Assembly: GCA_919902965.1 (NCBI GenBank)
Contig: CAKKSJ010000432.1
Coordinates: 1-20,312, forward strand
Reading direction: 5' to 3'
DNA length: 20,312 bases
DNA from: Burkholderiales bacterium
GTDB taxonomy: Bacteria; Pseudomonadota; Gammaproteobacteria; Burkholderiales; SG8-39
Below the pieces are notes generated by a model. It was not told the origin of the DNA, did no database searches, and saw only the letters and a program-made list of their open reading frames with translations. Below are positions 1 to 7,332 of this stretch, piece by piece (position 1 is the stretch's first letter; every line of letters begins with the position of its first letter). Position numbers and translations under genes: made by a program.

Positions 1-423
1 GGCTTCGCCTCGGTCGAGCAAAAGGGCAGCGAGCATTCGGATGAGCTCACGCCCGACGGCTTCCTCTCCAACAACGCCGGCGGCATCCTGGGCGGCATTT
101 CCACCGGGCAAGACTTGGTGGTGAACCTCGCCATCAAGCCCACTTCCAGCATCCGCCTCGCGCGACGCTCGATCAACAAGAACGGCGAAGCGGTGACGGT
201 GGAAACCCACGGCCGCCACGACCCCTGCGTCGGCATACGCGCCACGCCGATTGCAGAGGCGATGCTGGCGCTGGTGCTCGCGGATCACGCGCTGCGGCAC
301 CGCGCGCAGAACGCCGATGTGAAAACGGCTACGCCGAAAATCGCCGCGCGCGTGTCCGCTTCCCGGCTCGCGGCGAAGTATGCAGCGAAGCCGGTCGATA
401 ATCCCGACGCTGACGAAGCATAG
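1..423 (+). CDS. aroC: chorismate synthase, C-terminal part (5' truncated by window)
   Basis: Chorismate synthase converts 5-enolpyruvylshikimate-3-phosphate to chorismate, the last common step of aromatic amino acid synthesis, using reduced FMN in the cytoplasm. The open frame enters at base 1 and ends at TAG 421-423, leaving about 140 C-terminal residues. The family signatures are clear: FLSNNAGGILGGISTGQ, then the classic GRHDPCVGIRATPIAEAM block, followed by an alanine- and lysine-rich tail ending in NPDADEA. The signature order and distance to the C-terminus fit the family. The N-terminal two thirds lie outside the window, so start and promoter cannot be judged. A hairpin-rich spacer follows directly and may act as its terminator. 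Identification is firm. Confidence 0.97.
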   Translation, partial: GFASVEQKGSEHSDELTPDGFLSNNAGGILGGISTGQDLVVNLAIKPTSSIRLARRSINKNGEAVTVETHGRHDPCVGIRATPIAEAMLALVLADHALRHRAQNADVKTATPKIAARVSASRLAAKYAAKPVDNPDADEA

Positions 424-490
424 GGCTGCTATTTACGGCGTCTTAAATTCCGGCGCATGCCAAGAGCGGCCATTGCGCGCTGCGCGCGCC

Positions 491-541
491 AACCATGTTT
501 TTGGTACGGATGAAAAGCGCATCCGTACCAAAAACATGGTT
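491..541. repeat. perfect 22-bp hairpin (hairpin 1)
   Basis: Left arm 491-512 and right arm 520-541 are perfectly complementary over 22 bp with a 7-nt loop AAAAGCG (513-519). The arms begin AACCATGTTTTTGG and end in the complement. There is no U-tract after the stem in either direction, so it is not a classic intrinsic terminator, but a stem of this strength could stop or protect transcripts from either flank. Confidence 0.9.
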
Positions 542-543
542 AT

Positions 544-580
544 GGATAAAAGCAACTACGCCTTGGGGTTGTTTTTATCC
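544..580. repeat. 13-bp hairpin (hairpin 2)
   Basis: Left arm 544-556 (GGATAAAAGCAAC) pairs with right arm 568-580 (GTTGTTTTTATCC), with one G-U pair and an 11-nt loop (557-567). It begins two bases after hairpin 1. The left arm resembles the GGATGAAAAGC core of the other hairpins. Confidence 0.8.
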
Positions 581-582
581 AA

Positions 583-633
583 GATCGCCGATTGCGTGCG
601 GATATGCTTTTCATCCGCGCACAATCGGCGATC
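583..633. repeat. 21-bp hairpin with inverted core (hairpin 3)
   Basis: Left arm 583-603 (starts GATCGCCGATTG) pairs with right arm 613-633 with one mismatch and one G-U pair. The apex, 600-616, is the reverse complement of the hairpin 1 apex apart from two bases. The outer stem is unrelated in sequence to hairpin 1 but is still self-complementary. Confidence 0.85.
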
Positions 634-634
634 C

Positions 635-658
635 GCGCGGACGGGACGCCGTCCGCGC
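635..658. repeat. 10-bp GC-rich hairpin (hairpin 4)
   Basis: GCGCGGACGG (635-644) and CCGTCCGCGC (649-658) are perfectly complementary with a 4-nt loop GACG. It sits one base after hairpin 3. Confidence 0.75.
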
Positions 659-785
659 AAGTTAAATCGCCATAGCCCGATGTGTCGTCCCAGGTCGATC
701 GATACTGGCCTGGCGGCCATTGCGCGCTCCGCCGCGAAGTTCTCGATCCCCCTTGAGGGGAAAGTCCTCCCGGGGGACGCGCGCC

Positions 786-835
786 AACCATGTTTTTGGC
801 GCGAATGAAAAGCGTATCCGCACCAAAACATGGTT
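786..835. repeat. imperfect second copy of hairpin 1 (hairpin 5)
   Basis: Arms 786-806 and 816-835 repeat the AACCATGTTTTTGG outer stem of hairpin 1 and its GAATGAAAAGCG apex. Here the stem carries several mismatches and a bulged T. It lies 17 bases past the aminotransferase stop codon, so it is the first structure met by transcripts leaving the aminotransferase operon. Confidence 0.8.
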
Positions 836-852
836 ATGGAAAGGCAAGACCG

Positions 853-2235
853 CTAGAGCACCTCGTTTGCCACTGCGTCGACGGCAGCTTTGGTGATGCG
901 CACGATTTCGTCGATGTCTGCGCGCGTCGCCACCAGCGGGGGCGCAAAGCCGAGAATGTCGCCGTTCGGCATGGCGCGCGCAATCATGCCGCGCTCCAGG
1001 GCTGCCGCAGAAACCCTGGGGCCGACTTTCAGCGCTGCATCGAAGGCCACGCGCTCGGCCGGTCTGGCCATGAATTCCAGCCCTGCCAGCATGCCGACGC
1101 CGCGCACCTCCCCCACCAGGGGATGGTTGTCGAAGACGGCGTGCAGCTGCTGCTGCATATAGGCGCCGACCTCGGCCGCATTGGCAGTAATATTTTCGCG
1201 CTCGAGTATGTCGAGGTTGGCCATCGCCGCGGCCGCGCAAACCGGATGCCCGGAATAGGTCCAGCCGTGTCCCATAGCGCCCAGCTCACGCGAACCACGG
1301 TCGATGACCTCCCACACGCGTTCGCCGACGATCACGCCGGAAAGCGGTGCATAAGCGCTGGTTAAACCCTTGGCGATGGTGATCAGATCCGGTGTGATGC
1401 CGTAGTGCTGGCTGCCCATGGGCGAACCCAGGCGGCCGAAAGCGCACACCACCTCGTCCGCGATCAACAGGATGTCGTATTTTTTCAATACCGCCTGGAT
1501 CGCCTGCCAATAGCCCTCGGGCGGCGGCACGATGCCGCCGGTGCCCAGCACCGGTTCGCCGATGAAGGCGGCAACGCTGTCCGGGCCTTCCGCAACAATC
1601 ATCTGCTCCAGCTTGTCGGCGCAATATTGCGCGAACGCCGCCGCATCCATTCCCGGCGCAGCCTGGCGGTACCAATGCGGACAAATCGTGTGTTTCACGC
1701 GCTCGATCGGCAGATCGAAACACTGGTGAAACCCGGGCAAACCGGTCAGGCTGCCGGTCACGATTCCGGAACCGTGATAGCCGCGGTCGCGCGAAATGAT
1801 TTTCTTCTTATTGGGCCGGCCCAGAACGTTGTTGTAGTACCAGACCAGCTTGATCTGGGTTTCGTTCGCATCCGAACCCGACAGGCCGTAGTAGACTTTT
1901 TTCATGCCGGGCGGAGCCCATTCGATGATGCGGCGCGACAGCTCGATGATGGTCTCGGTCGAGTGCCCTGCATAGGTGTGGTAATAGGCCAGGCGCTTGG
2001 CCTGCGCGTACATGGCCTCGGCCACCTCGGTGCGGCCATAGCCGATATTGACGCAATACAGCCCGGCAAACGCATCGATGAATGTCTGGCCGCGATGGTC
2101 GGTGACCCGAATGCCTTCGGCGCCGGTGATGATACGGCCGGGCAGTGCGCCTGCCGCATGGTCATGGGCATGGGTGGACGGGTGCAGAAAATATTGGCGA
2201 TCGTGTTGCAACAGCGCTTCGATTGATTCATTCAT
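853..2235 (-). CDS. class III (omega) aminotransferase, PLP-dependent
   Basis: A 460-residue fold-type I aminotransferase, likely cytoplasmic, moving an amino group from an amine or omega-amino acid to a keto acid such as pyruvate. Visible motifs are SGSDANET (119-126, PLP phosphate binding), GYHG (152-155, ring stacking), E227, the IADEV aspartate D260 and the Schiff-base lysine K289 in TIAKG. GHGWTYSGHP (322-331) is also typical. Full length for the family. The closest resemblance is to the putrescine-pyruvate and beta-alanine-type group. The active-site region reads AGLYCVNIGYGR, with Tyr60 where many relatives have Trp, which may alter amine specificity. The start ATG overlaps the hyuB stop as ATGA, so translation is probably coupled. 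Family certain; substrate unknown. Confidence 0.93.
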   Translation of the reverse strand: MNESIEALLQHDRQYFLHPSTHAHDHAAGALPGRIITGAEGIRVTDHRGQTFIDAFAGLYCVNIGYGRTEVAEAMYAQAKRLAYYHTYAGHSTETIIELSRRIIEWAPPGMKKVYYGLSGSDANETQIKLVWYYNNVLGRPNKKKIISRDRGYHGSGIVTGSLTGLPGFHQCFDLPIERVKHTICPHWYRQAAPGMDAAAFAQYCADKLEQMIVAEGPDSVAAFIGEPVLGTGGIVPPPEGYWQAIQAVLKKYDILLIADEVVCAFGRLGSPMGSQHYGITPDLITIAKGLTSAYAPLSGVIVGERVWEVIDRGSRELGAMGHGWTYSGHPVCAAAAMANLDILERENITANAAEVGAYMQQQLHAVFDNHPLVGEVRGVGMLAGLEFMARPAERVAFDAALKVGPRVSAAALERGMIARAMPNGDILGFAPPLVATRADIDEIVRITKAAVDAVANEVL

Positions 2236-3968
2236 GCTTTGGTGCCCCTATAGTGATTGTCGGGCCGCCGCGCGCGACGCCCGCCGCGCAGACGATCGGT
2301 CTGTTCCCGGTCGACGCGCATTGCTTCAACATCGACCACGACAGCGTAGTCGTCCCTGGCGGCAGCGGCAGACACAAATCCGGCGCGCACATCGTCCAGA
2401 ACGCGCTCCGGGTCGCGGTCCAGAGGATCGCCGAATCCGCCCCCGCCCGGCATTTCCAGTTTCACGATGGTGTCCGCGGAAACCAGCGCGCTCAGCTTGG
2501 GCTTGAGCATGGTGCCGTTGTTGGTCGAAATAACGCCGACCGCCCCCGGCATGCCGCCCTGGAGCCCGGGCGCGGCGTATCGTGTTCGTTCGTAAAGGCC
2601 CGAAAACAGATACGGTTTATCGGTGAGAACTTCGATTTCCATCACCTGCCCCAAGCCGCCCCGAAAACAGCCTGGCCCGCCGGAATCGCAGCGCAGTTCC
2701 CGCCGCCGTATAAACAGCGGGGCGAGCGCCTCAATGATTTCGACGGGCACACCCGCGATGCCGCTCGGATAGGCCGTCGCCGAAAGCCCATCCTTGTCGC
2801 TCAATGCGCCAGTGCCGCCTGAGGAAAACCAGGTGAAAGAAAAATGCGCGCCGGTGCGGCGTTCCTCTCCGGAAATATGCGTATCCCATAAACCATCCGA
2901 GCCCGGCGCCATGACGCTGTCCGGCAGGGCTTTCGCCAACGCACTCATGACGGCGGCAGGCAGGAAGTGTCCGACCAGGTGCCGCCCTCCGACCGCGGCC
3001 GGCCGGCGAGCGTTCAGGATGCCGCCCTCCGGCGCGATAACCTGCACCGGCCGAAAGCTTCCCTCGTTGTTCGGAATGTCGGCGGCAATGGCGCATTTAA
3101 TCCCGTAGGTCGTATATGCCCGCGTATAGTTCAATGCGACGTTGATGCCCAGCGGCACTGCGTCTGACGACCCGGCAAAGTCGACCAGCAGCGCGTCGCC
3201 TTTCACGATTATTTTTGCATGAATCTCGATCGGCGACTCGAATCCGTCTATGGTCAGGACATGGGCATATTCGCCGTCGGGCAAATCGCGAATCCGCGCA
3301 CGCATCGCCGTTTCGGACCGGTTGATAATCTCGTCGGCCACGCTTTCAATATCGTCCAGGTGGAATTCGTCCAGAAACAACAGCAGTTGCCGCGCACCCA
3401 CATCGTTGCCTATGATCTGAGAATGAATATCGCCCAGGACCTCGTCCGGCGTGCGCACGTTGGCCGCGAGTAGCTCAAGCAGCGCCGACACCTCGTAGCC
3501 TTTGTCGCGCAGTTTCATCATCGGAATGAAAAGTCCCTCCTCGAATACCGAGCGCGAATCGGCAGAAAGGCCGCGCCCGCCGATGTCCAGCGCGTGGCAG
3601 CAATTCGCGAATAGCGCTACCACCCGCCCGTTCTTGAACACGGGCGTCACGATGGTGATGTCGTTGAGCTGCGACGCGGTCTTCCACGGGTCATTGGTGA
3701 TGAGGATGTCGCCCGGCGAGAGACTTTCCACCGGAAAACGCTGCAGAAAATGCGTCATGCCGGTCGCCATCGAGTTGATGTGACCCGGCGTGCCGGTGAC
3801 CGCCTGGGCGATCATGCGTCCGCGCCGATCGAATACGCCCGCCGACAGATCGCCCGCTTCGCGCACGATGGAAGTGAATGAGGATCGCATCAGCGCGGCA
3901 GCCTGTTCGTTCACCGTGGCGATCAGCCGGCTCCAAAGAATGTCCAGGCTTATCTGGTCTATGCTCAT
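2232..3968 (-). CDS. hyuB: hydantoinase B/oxoprolinase family subunit
   Basis: A 578-residue HyuB-type subunit. It pairs with HyuA to form ATP-dependent hydantoinase, 5-oxoprolinase or acetophenone/acetone carboxylase-type enzymes. Visible family motifs are TNDP (91-94), HALDIGG (125-131), EEG at 143-145, DFAGSSDAVPLGINV in the middle, GGPGCFRGGLGQ, and a C-terminal PGGGGFGDPLDRDPE. I start it at 3968 (MSIDQISLDIL) because GAGGA lies 8 bases upstream and the family begins at about this point. An in-frame ATG at 4028 would add 20 residues that overlap hyuA. The hyuA stop lies 10 bases upstream, and the aminotransferase start overlaps the 3' end by 4 nt. Substrate cannot be told from sequence. 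The gene symbol is by family. Confidence 0.93.
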   Translation of the reverse strand: MSIDQISLDILWSRLIATVNEQAAALMRSSFTSIVREAGDLSAGVFDRRGRMIAQAVTGTPGHINSMATGMTHFLQRFPVESLSPGDILITNDPWKTASQLNDITIVTPVFKNGRVVALFANCCHALDIGGRGLSADSRSVFEEGLFIPMMKLRDKGYEVSALLELLAANVRTPDEVLGDIHSQIIGNDVGARQLLLFLDEFHLDDIESVADEIINRSETAMRARIRDLPDGEYAHVLTIDGFESPIEIHAKIIVKGDALLVDFAGSSDAVPLGINVALNYTRAYTTYGIKCAIAADIPNNEGSFRPVQVIAPEGGILNARRPAAVGGRHLVGHFLPAAVMSALAKALPDSVMAPGSDGLWDTHISGEERRTGAHFSFTWFSSGGTGALSDKDGLSATAYPSGIAGVPVEIIEALAPLFIRRRELRCDSGGPGCFRGGLGQVMEIEVLTDKPYLFSGLYERTRYAAPGLQGGMPGAVGVISTNNGTMLKPKLSALVSADTIVKLEMPGGGGFGDPLDRDPERVLDDVRAGFVSAAAARDDYAVVVDVEAMRVDREQTDRLRGGRRARRPDNHYRGTKA

Positions 3969-3978
3969 TGCCCGGTCC

Positions 3979-6066
3979 TCAGTCTTGGGTCGCGAGAGAG
4001 ACGAGCAGATTACCCCACTCGTCGACATGGATGCGGGCAGAGCCGTTGATAACGACCGTAGACTCCCGTTCCTCGAATACGGCAGGCCCTTCGAATTGCT
4101 CGCCCGGGTTCAGAGTATAGCGGTCGAAAACCGGAACGCTCGCGAATTGCTTTGCTTCAGGAACGTAGATCCCGCGCCGACTCTTGACGACCGCGCCCCC
4201 CTTTTGCGTCGCGTCGCCCTTCGGCAGAGTGAAACTCGGCGCCGGTCCCGTCGCCACCAGGCGCCAGGACACGATATCGATGTCTGTCCCGGGCATGGTA
4301 TGGCCGTAGAGCCTGGTATAGGCGTCTTCGAAATTGCGGCGGATTTCCGCCTCCTGCGCGCCTCCGATTTCTCCGTCGGGAACGGCCACCCGGATTTCGT
4401 AACCCTGCTTGCGGTAACGCATGTCGGCAAAACGGCGAAAGCGAATGTCGCTCACCGGTATCGTCCGGCCCAGCACGGCACGCCCTTCCTGTTCCATTTC
4501 GGCGACGAGCTTATGTACCGCAAGCCAATCCAGGCCGCGCAGCGTCCCGGGCATGCTGCGCACAAAATCGAACGCGAGGGGCGCCGTCAGGAGACCGATA
4601 GCGGACATGACGCCTGCGCCCAGTGGATAAACCACGCGCGGGCTGCGCAGAATCCGCGCGACGCCGAACGCATGAACCGGCCCCGCGCCGCCGAACGCAA
4701 ACAATGGGAATTTCGCGACGTCCTTGCCTCGTTCGATCGCGTGGATACGCGCCGCCGATGCCATGCTTTCATTGGCAAGCTGGTGTATGCCCCAGGCCGC
4801 CTCCACAGTTGTGAGATTCAAGGGCAAACCGATTTTCTCCGAGACGGCATCCTTTGCCGCTTCACGGTCGAGTTTCATCTTGCCGCCGAGAAAAAAATCG
4901 GGGTCGAGATAGCCGAGCAAAAGATCGGCGTCGGTCACGCAGGGACTGGTCCCGCCGAGGCGATAGCAACTCGGGCCCGGCATGGCGCCCGCGCTGCGGG
5001 GACCGACCCGCAGGCGGCGCATGGAATCGACCGATGCGATCGAGCCGCCTCCGGTTCCGATCTCTATCATTTCGATTACCGGTACCTTGATCGGCACGCC
5101 GCTGCCCTTTCTGAATTGGTAGCGGCGATCAAGCTCGAATTCCGGGGCAACCAAGGGTTCCCCGTCGGCGATTACGCAGGCTTTCGCGGTGGTCCCGCCC
5201 ATGTCGAACGACAGCAGGTCTTTCAAGCCAAGCAGCTTGCCGTAATAGGCCGCGGCGATCGCGCCTGCTGCCGGACCGGATTCAACCACTCGAATCGGGT
5301 AATCCTGAGCGGTCTCAACCTCGCATACCCCGCCGTTGGACTGCATGATGAACAGCGAGTTGCCAAGACCGCATTCACTGCGGAGCCGCTCGCGCAGCGA
5401 GCCCAGATAGCGTTGCGCGATCTTCTTGATGTAGACGTTTGCCAGCGTAGTCGATGTGCGCTCATACTCGCGAATCTCCGGCACAAGATCCGAAGACAGC
5501 GTAATCGCCATCTCAGGCAGTTGCTCGCGCAGAATTTTCCCGACACGTCGCTCGTGTTGCGGGTGCAGATAGGAGTGGATCAGGCAGACCGCGACTGCCT
5601 CGACCCCGCCTTGTCTCAGCTTGCGGGAAAGCGCCAGCACTTCCTCGTCGTCCAGCGGCGCCCGTACCGTCCCGTCGATAAGCACGCGCTCGCCGAGTTC
5701 AACGCGCAGATGCCTCGGTACCAGCGGCGGGGATCGCTCCATGCGCAGATCGTACATGTCATAGCGGTGCTCCCGGGCGATTTCGATTGCATCGCGAAAA
5801 CCGCGCGTTGTAATGAGCGCCGTTTTTGCGCCCTTGCGTTCGATCAGCGCGTTGGTAAAGAGCGTCGTACCGTGCACGACGTGAAGAACCTCCTGCGGCG
5901 ACTTTTCCGAGCGTTGCAGAATCTCGCCGACACCCGCGAGGACAGCGTCCTCCGGAGCGTCCGGCGTCGTCAATACCTTGCCGACTTCGAAGGTTTGGCC
6001 GTCGTCAGAGACCAGCACGAGGTCGGTGAACGTTCCTCCAATATCGGCGCCAATTCGAAATGACAC
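3979..6066 (-). CDS. hyuA: hydantoinase A/oxoprolinase family ATPase subunit
   Basis: A 695-residue HyuA-type subunit with an actin/Hsp70-like ATP-binding fold that activates the substrate carbonyl for its HyuB partner. Motifs in order: GADIGGTFTD (7-16), HGTT (65-68), SGPAAG (263-268), DMGGTTAK (288-295), GTGGGSIA (338-345), PGPSCYRLGG (363-372) and FGGAGPVHA (458-466). The start is a GTG at 6066. GGAG lies 6 bases upstream, and the protein then begins two residues before the conserved RIGADIGG. The frame is open further upstream to 6405, but that stretch runs antisense-like through the transporter gene and shows no family similarity. The spacer to the transporter is 74 nt, to hyuB 10 nt. 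Whether the pair hydrolyses or carboxylates is open. Confidence 0.93.
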   Translation of the reverse strand: MSFRIGADIGGTFTDLVLVSDDGQTFEVGKVLTTPDAPEDAVLAGVGEILQRSEKSPQEVLHVVHGTTLFTNALIERKGAKTALITTRGFRDAIEIAREHRYDMYDLRMERSPPLVPRHLRVELGERVLIDGTVRAPLDDEEVLALSRKLRQGGVEAVAVCLIHSYLHPQHERRVGKILREQLPEMAITLSSDLVPEIREYERTSTTLANVYIKKIAQRYLGSLRERLRSECGLGNSLFIMQSNGGVCEVETAQDYPIRVVESGPAAGAIAAAYYGKLLGLKDLLSFDMGGTTAKACVIADGEPLVAPEFELDRRYQFRKGSGVPIKVPVIEMIEIGTGGGSIASVDSMRRLRVGPRSAGAMPGPSCYRLGGTSPCVTDADLLLGYLDPDFFLGGKMKLDREAAKDAVSEKIGLPLNLTTVEAAWGIHQLANESMASAARIHAIERGKDVAKFPLFAFGGAGPVHAFGVARILRSPRVVYPLGAGVMSAIGLLTAPLAFDFVRSMPGTLRGLDWLAVHKLVAEMEQEGRAVLGRTIPVSDIRFRRFADMRYRKQGYEIRVAVPDGEIGGAQEAEIRRNFEDAYTRLYGHTMPGTDIDIVSWRLVATGPAPSFTLPKGDATQKGGAVVKSRRGIYVPEAKQFASVPVFDRYTLNPGEQFEGPAVFEERESTVVINGSARIHVDEWGNLLVSLATQD

Positions 6067-6140
6067 AACTTTCTCCTTCCACGATAAGAGCGCTGACGGC
6101 AATCTGCCTGCCTGAGAAGCGCGTCCGCAACCGCGCCACC

Positions 6141-7106
6141 TTAACCCTTCGCCGGGTGCCACCAGGCGTGCCGCGCAGCACGCAGGCGCCGGTAGACGGG
6201 CGCAAGCGCGGCAGGCAGTACGTACATCGGTATCTGTGCCATGGCGAAGAACACGATCACGTCGAAGTCCGCCTTGTCCGCGAGTGCCACCAGTACCAGG
6301 CCGACGTTGCGATTGCCGTTCATGAAACCGACGGTGATTGCCGAGCGCATGCCAAGCCCGGGCGCAGCCAGCGTGCCTGCGCACTGCAATGCGATATTGG
6401 CGCATAAGGCCGCGAGGGTGACCAGCACCACATAGCCGGGCCGCGACAGGGCCACCGCCGTGACGCCATCCATGATGGCGAGGGCGAACACCACCATGGT
6501 CGCCACCGAGGCGCCGTCGAGCATGCGTGCATTGGCTTCCAGCGTGCGCCGCGAAACCAGGCGCCGCAGTGTCAGCGCCACGGCAAAAGCGCCGCCCACC
6601 ATCAGCGCGAGGCGCAGCATGAAGGTGGGGAGATCGATGTCTATTTTGAGGTCAAGCAGCCATAGCGCCACCGTCGGCAGCGAGAACGGGATCAACGCAG
6701 TGGTGATGACGATGACGACCACGGCCAGCGCCGCGTCGAGGCCGAGAATCAGGCTGATCGCTGCGCCGGAGATGATCGGCGAGGCTGCGGCCATCAGGGT
6801 CAGGCCCTGCACCAGGGCGGGTGGCAGGCTGAAAACCTTCAGCGCTAGCCACATCAGCACGGGCGAGAGCAGCAACAGACCCACGGTGATCAGCATTACC
6901 AGGCCGGGGCGGCGCGCGTAGGCCGCGAGCGCGTCCCAGTCCAGCCGCAGCAGCGCGATCACCAGCGGAATCAGCAATCCCGGGATCAGCAGCGGGCGGG
7001 CGAGCGCGGCAAGCGCCGGCACGAGCAGGCCGAGGAGCACGCCGCCGGCGAGAAACAGCGTGGCGTGCTGCCCGAGATAATCGAAAACGCGATGCAGCGC
7101 GCGCAT
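6141..7106 (-). CDS. BASS/SBF-like secondary transporter
   Basis: A 321-residue polytopic inner-membrane protein with about ten hydrophobic segments. It resembles the bile acid:sodium symporter (BASS/SBF) superfamily. The best marker is ITVGFMNGNRNVGLVLVAL near residue 260, like the conserved crossover region that binds Na+ and substrate in that family. An early LVIALLRLDW stretch also fits. It begins at ATG 7106 with no recognisable Shine-Dalgarno sequence, and an in-frame stop lies six codons upstream. It lies 74 nt upstream of hyuA on the same strand, so it is probably the uptake protein for the substrate of the HyuAB-aminotransferase pathway, a carboxylate or similar organic anion (inference). 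The family call is good, the transported compound unknown. Confidence 0.8.
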   Translation of the reverse strand: MRALHRVFDYLGQHATLFLAGGVLLGLLVPALAALARPLLIPGLLIPLVIALLRLDWDALAAYARRPGLVMLITVGLLLLSPVLMWLALKVFSLPPALVQGLTLMAAASPIISGAAISLILGLDAALAVVVIVITTALIPFSLPTVALWLLDLKIDIDLPTFMLRLALMVGGAFAVALTLRRLVSRRTLEANARMLDGASVATMVVFALAIMDGVTAVALSRPGYVVLVTLAALCANIALQCAGTLAAPGLGMRSAITVGFMNGNRNVGLVLVALADKADFDVIVFFAMAQIPMYVLPAALAPVYRRLRAARHAWWHPAKG

Positions 7107-7121
7107 CAGGCCGACGCAGCT

Positions 7122-7220
7122 TCAGCCAGGCGCCGGCTGGAACGCCCGCCCGCAGCCTTGCCCGAATCGGTACAAAAGCAGGATTGCGGACGGACGTTCA
7201 TGAAGCATTGTAATTCCGAA
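7122..7220 (-). pseudogene. remnant: C-terminal tail of an HSL-type esterase
   Basis: Reading leftward, this stretch encodes LLLYRFGQGCGRAFQPAPG and then TGA. It aligns without gaps to the end of the intact esterase at 7333-8283 (ALYRLGQSLSQAFRQEQG, TGA): 11 of 32 residues match back to a shared Thr-Met. Over the last 18 codons including the stop, 38 of 54 bases match (counted by eye). The stop codon is in register. No start, GxSxG or His motif is left, so it is a decayed fragment of a paralogue. It ends 15 nt upstream of the transporter start. The short length leaves some chance of coincidence. Confidence 0.5.
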
Positions 7221-7239
7221 ATCCCCAGACCGAGGGGAA

Positions 7240-7320
7240 TCAGGCAGGATCGTAATAGTGGATTTCCAGCAACATGCATCCCCGCTCCGACTTGAACGGG
7301 CCGTGGAACGCGCCCGGGGG
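7240..7320 (-). pseudogene. remnant: C-terminal tail of a cupin-domain protein
   Basis: The minus strand reads PPGAFHGPFKSERGCMLL followed by EIHYYDPA and TGA (7240-7242). From memory this matches the last beta strands of small ChrR/dioxygenase-like cupins, which end in PPGxFHGPFxSExGCLLxExxYYD. Nothing upstream continues the cupin: the same frame meets the TGA of the intact esterase (7333-7335) four codons before the fragment. It is therefore a truncated relic with no start or metal-binding N-terminal half. It lies between the intact esterase and the esterase-tail relic. Confidence 0.6.
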
Positions 7321-7332
7321 GCGGCAGGCATT

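Larger units (their letters stand above)
424..852. other. gene-free spacer with hairpin array
   Basis: These 429 bases between the converging ends of aroC and the aminotransferase gene contain no convincing coding frame. They hold five hairpins (listed separately) and an imperfect direct repeat. Copy 1 is 466-545. Copy 2 is 713-840 and carries about 49 extra bases (729-777). A 17-nt core of the type GGATGAAAAGC..ATCC occurs at 508-524 (+), 600-616 (inverted) and 803-819 (+), with two differences between the first copy and each of the others. The position at a convergent gene junction fits a REP/BIME-like element or bidirectional termination region. The family is not one I can name. Confidence 0.75.

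Noticed and set aside
424..808. Open frames on both strands across the aroC-aminotransferase spacer
   Set aside because: They run through the hairpins, have no start signals or known motifs, and are Arg/Ser-rich by composition.
3790..6063. Long plus-strand open frame (757 codons) across hyuB and hyuA
   Set aside because: It is antisense to two genes with clear family motifs, has no recognisable domain, and arises from GC-rich codon bias of the real strand.
6067..6405. 113-residue N-terminal extension of HyuA
   Set aside because: It overlaps the transporter coding region, shows no HyuA similarity, and a GTG with a good ribosome-binding site stands at 6066 at the expected family start.
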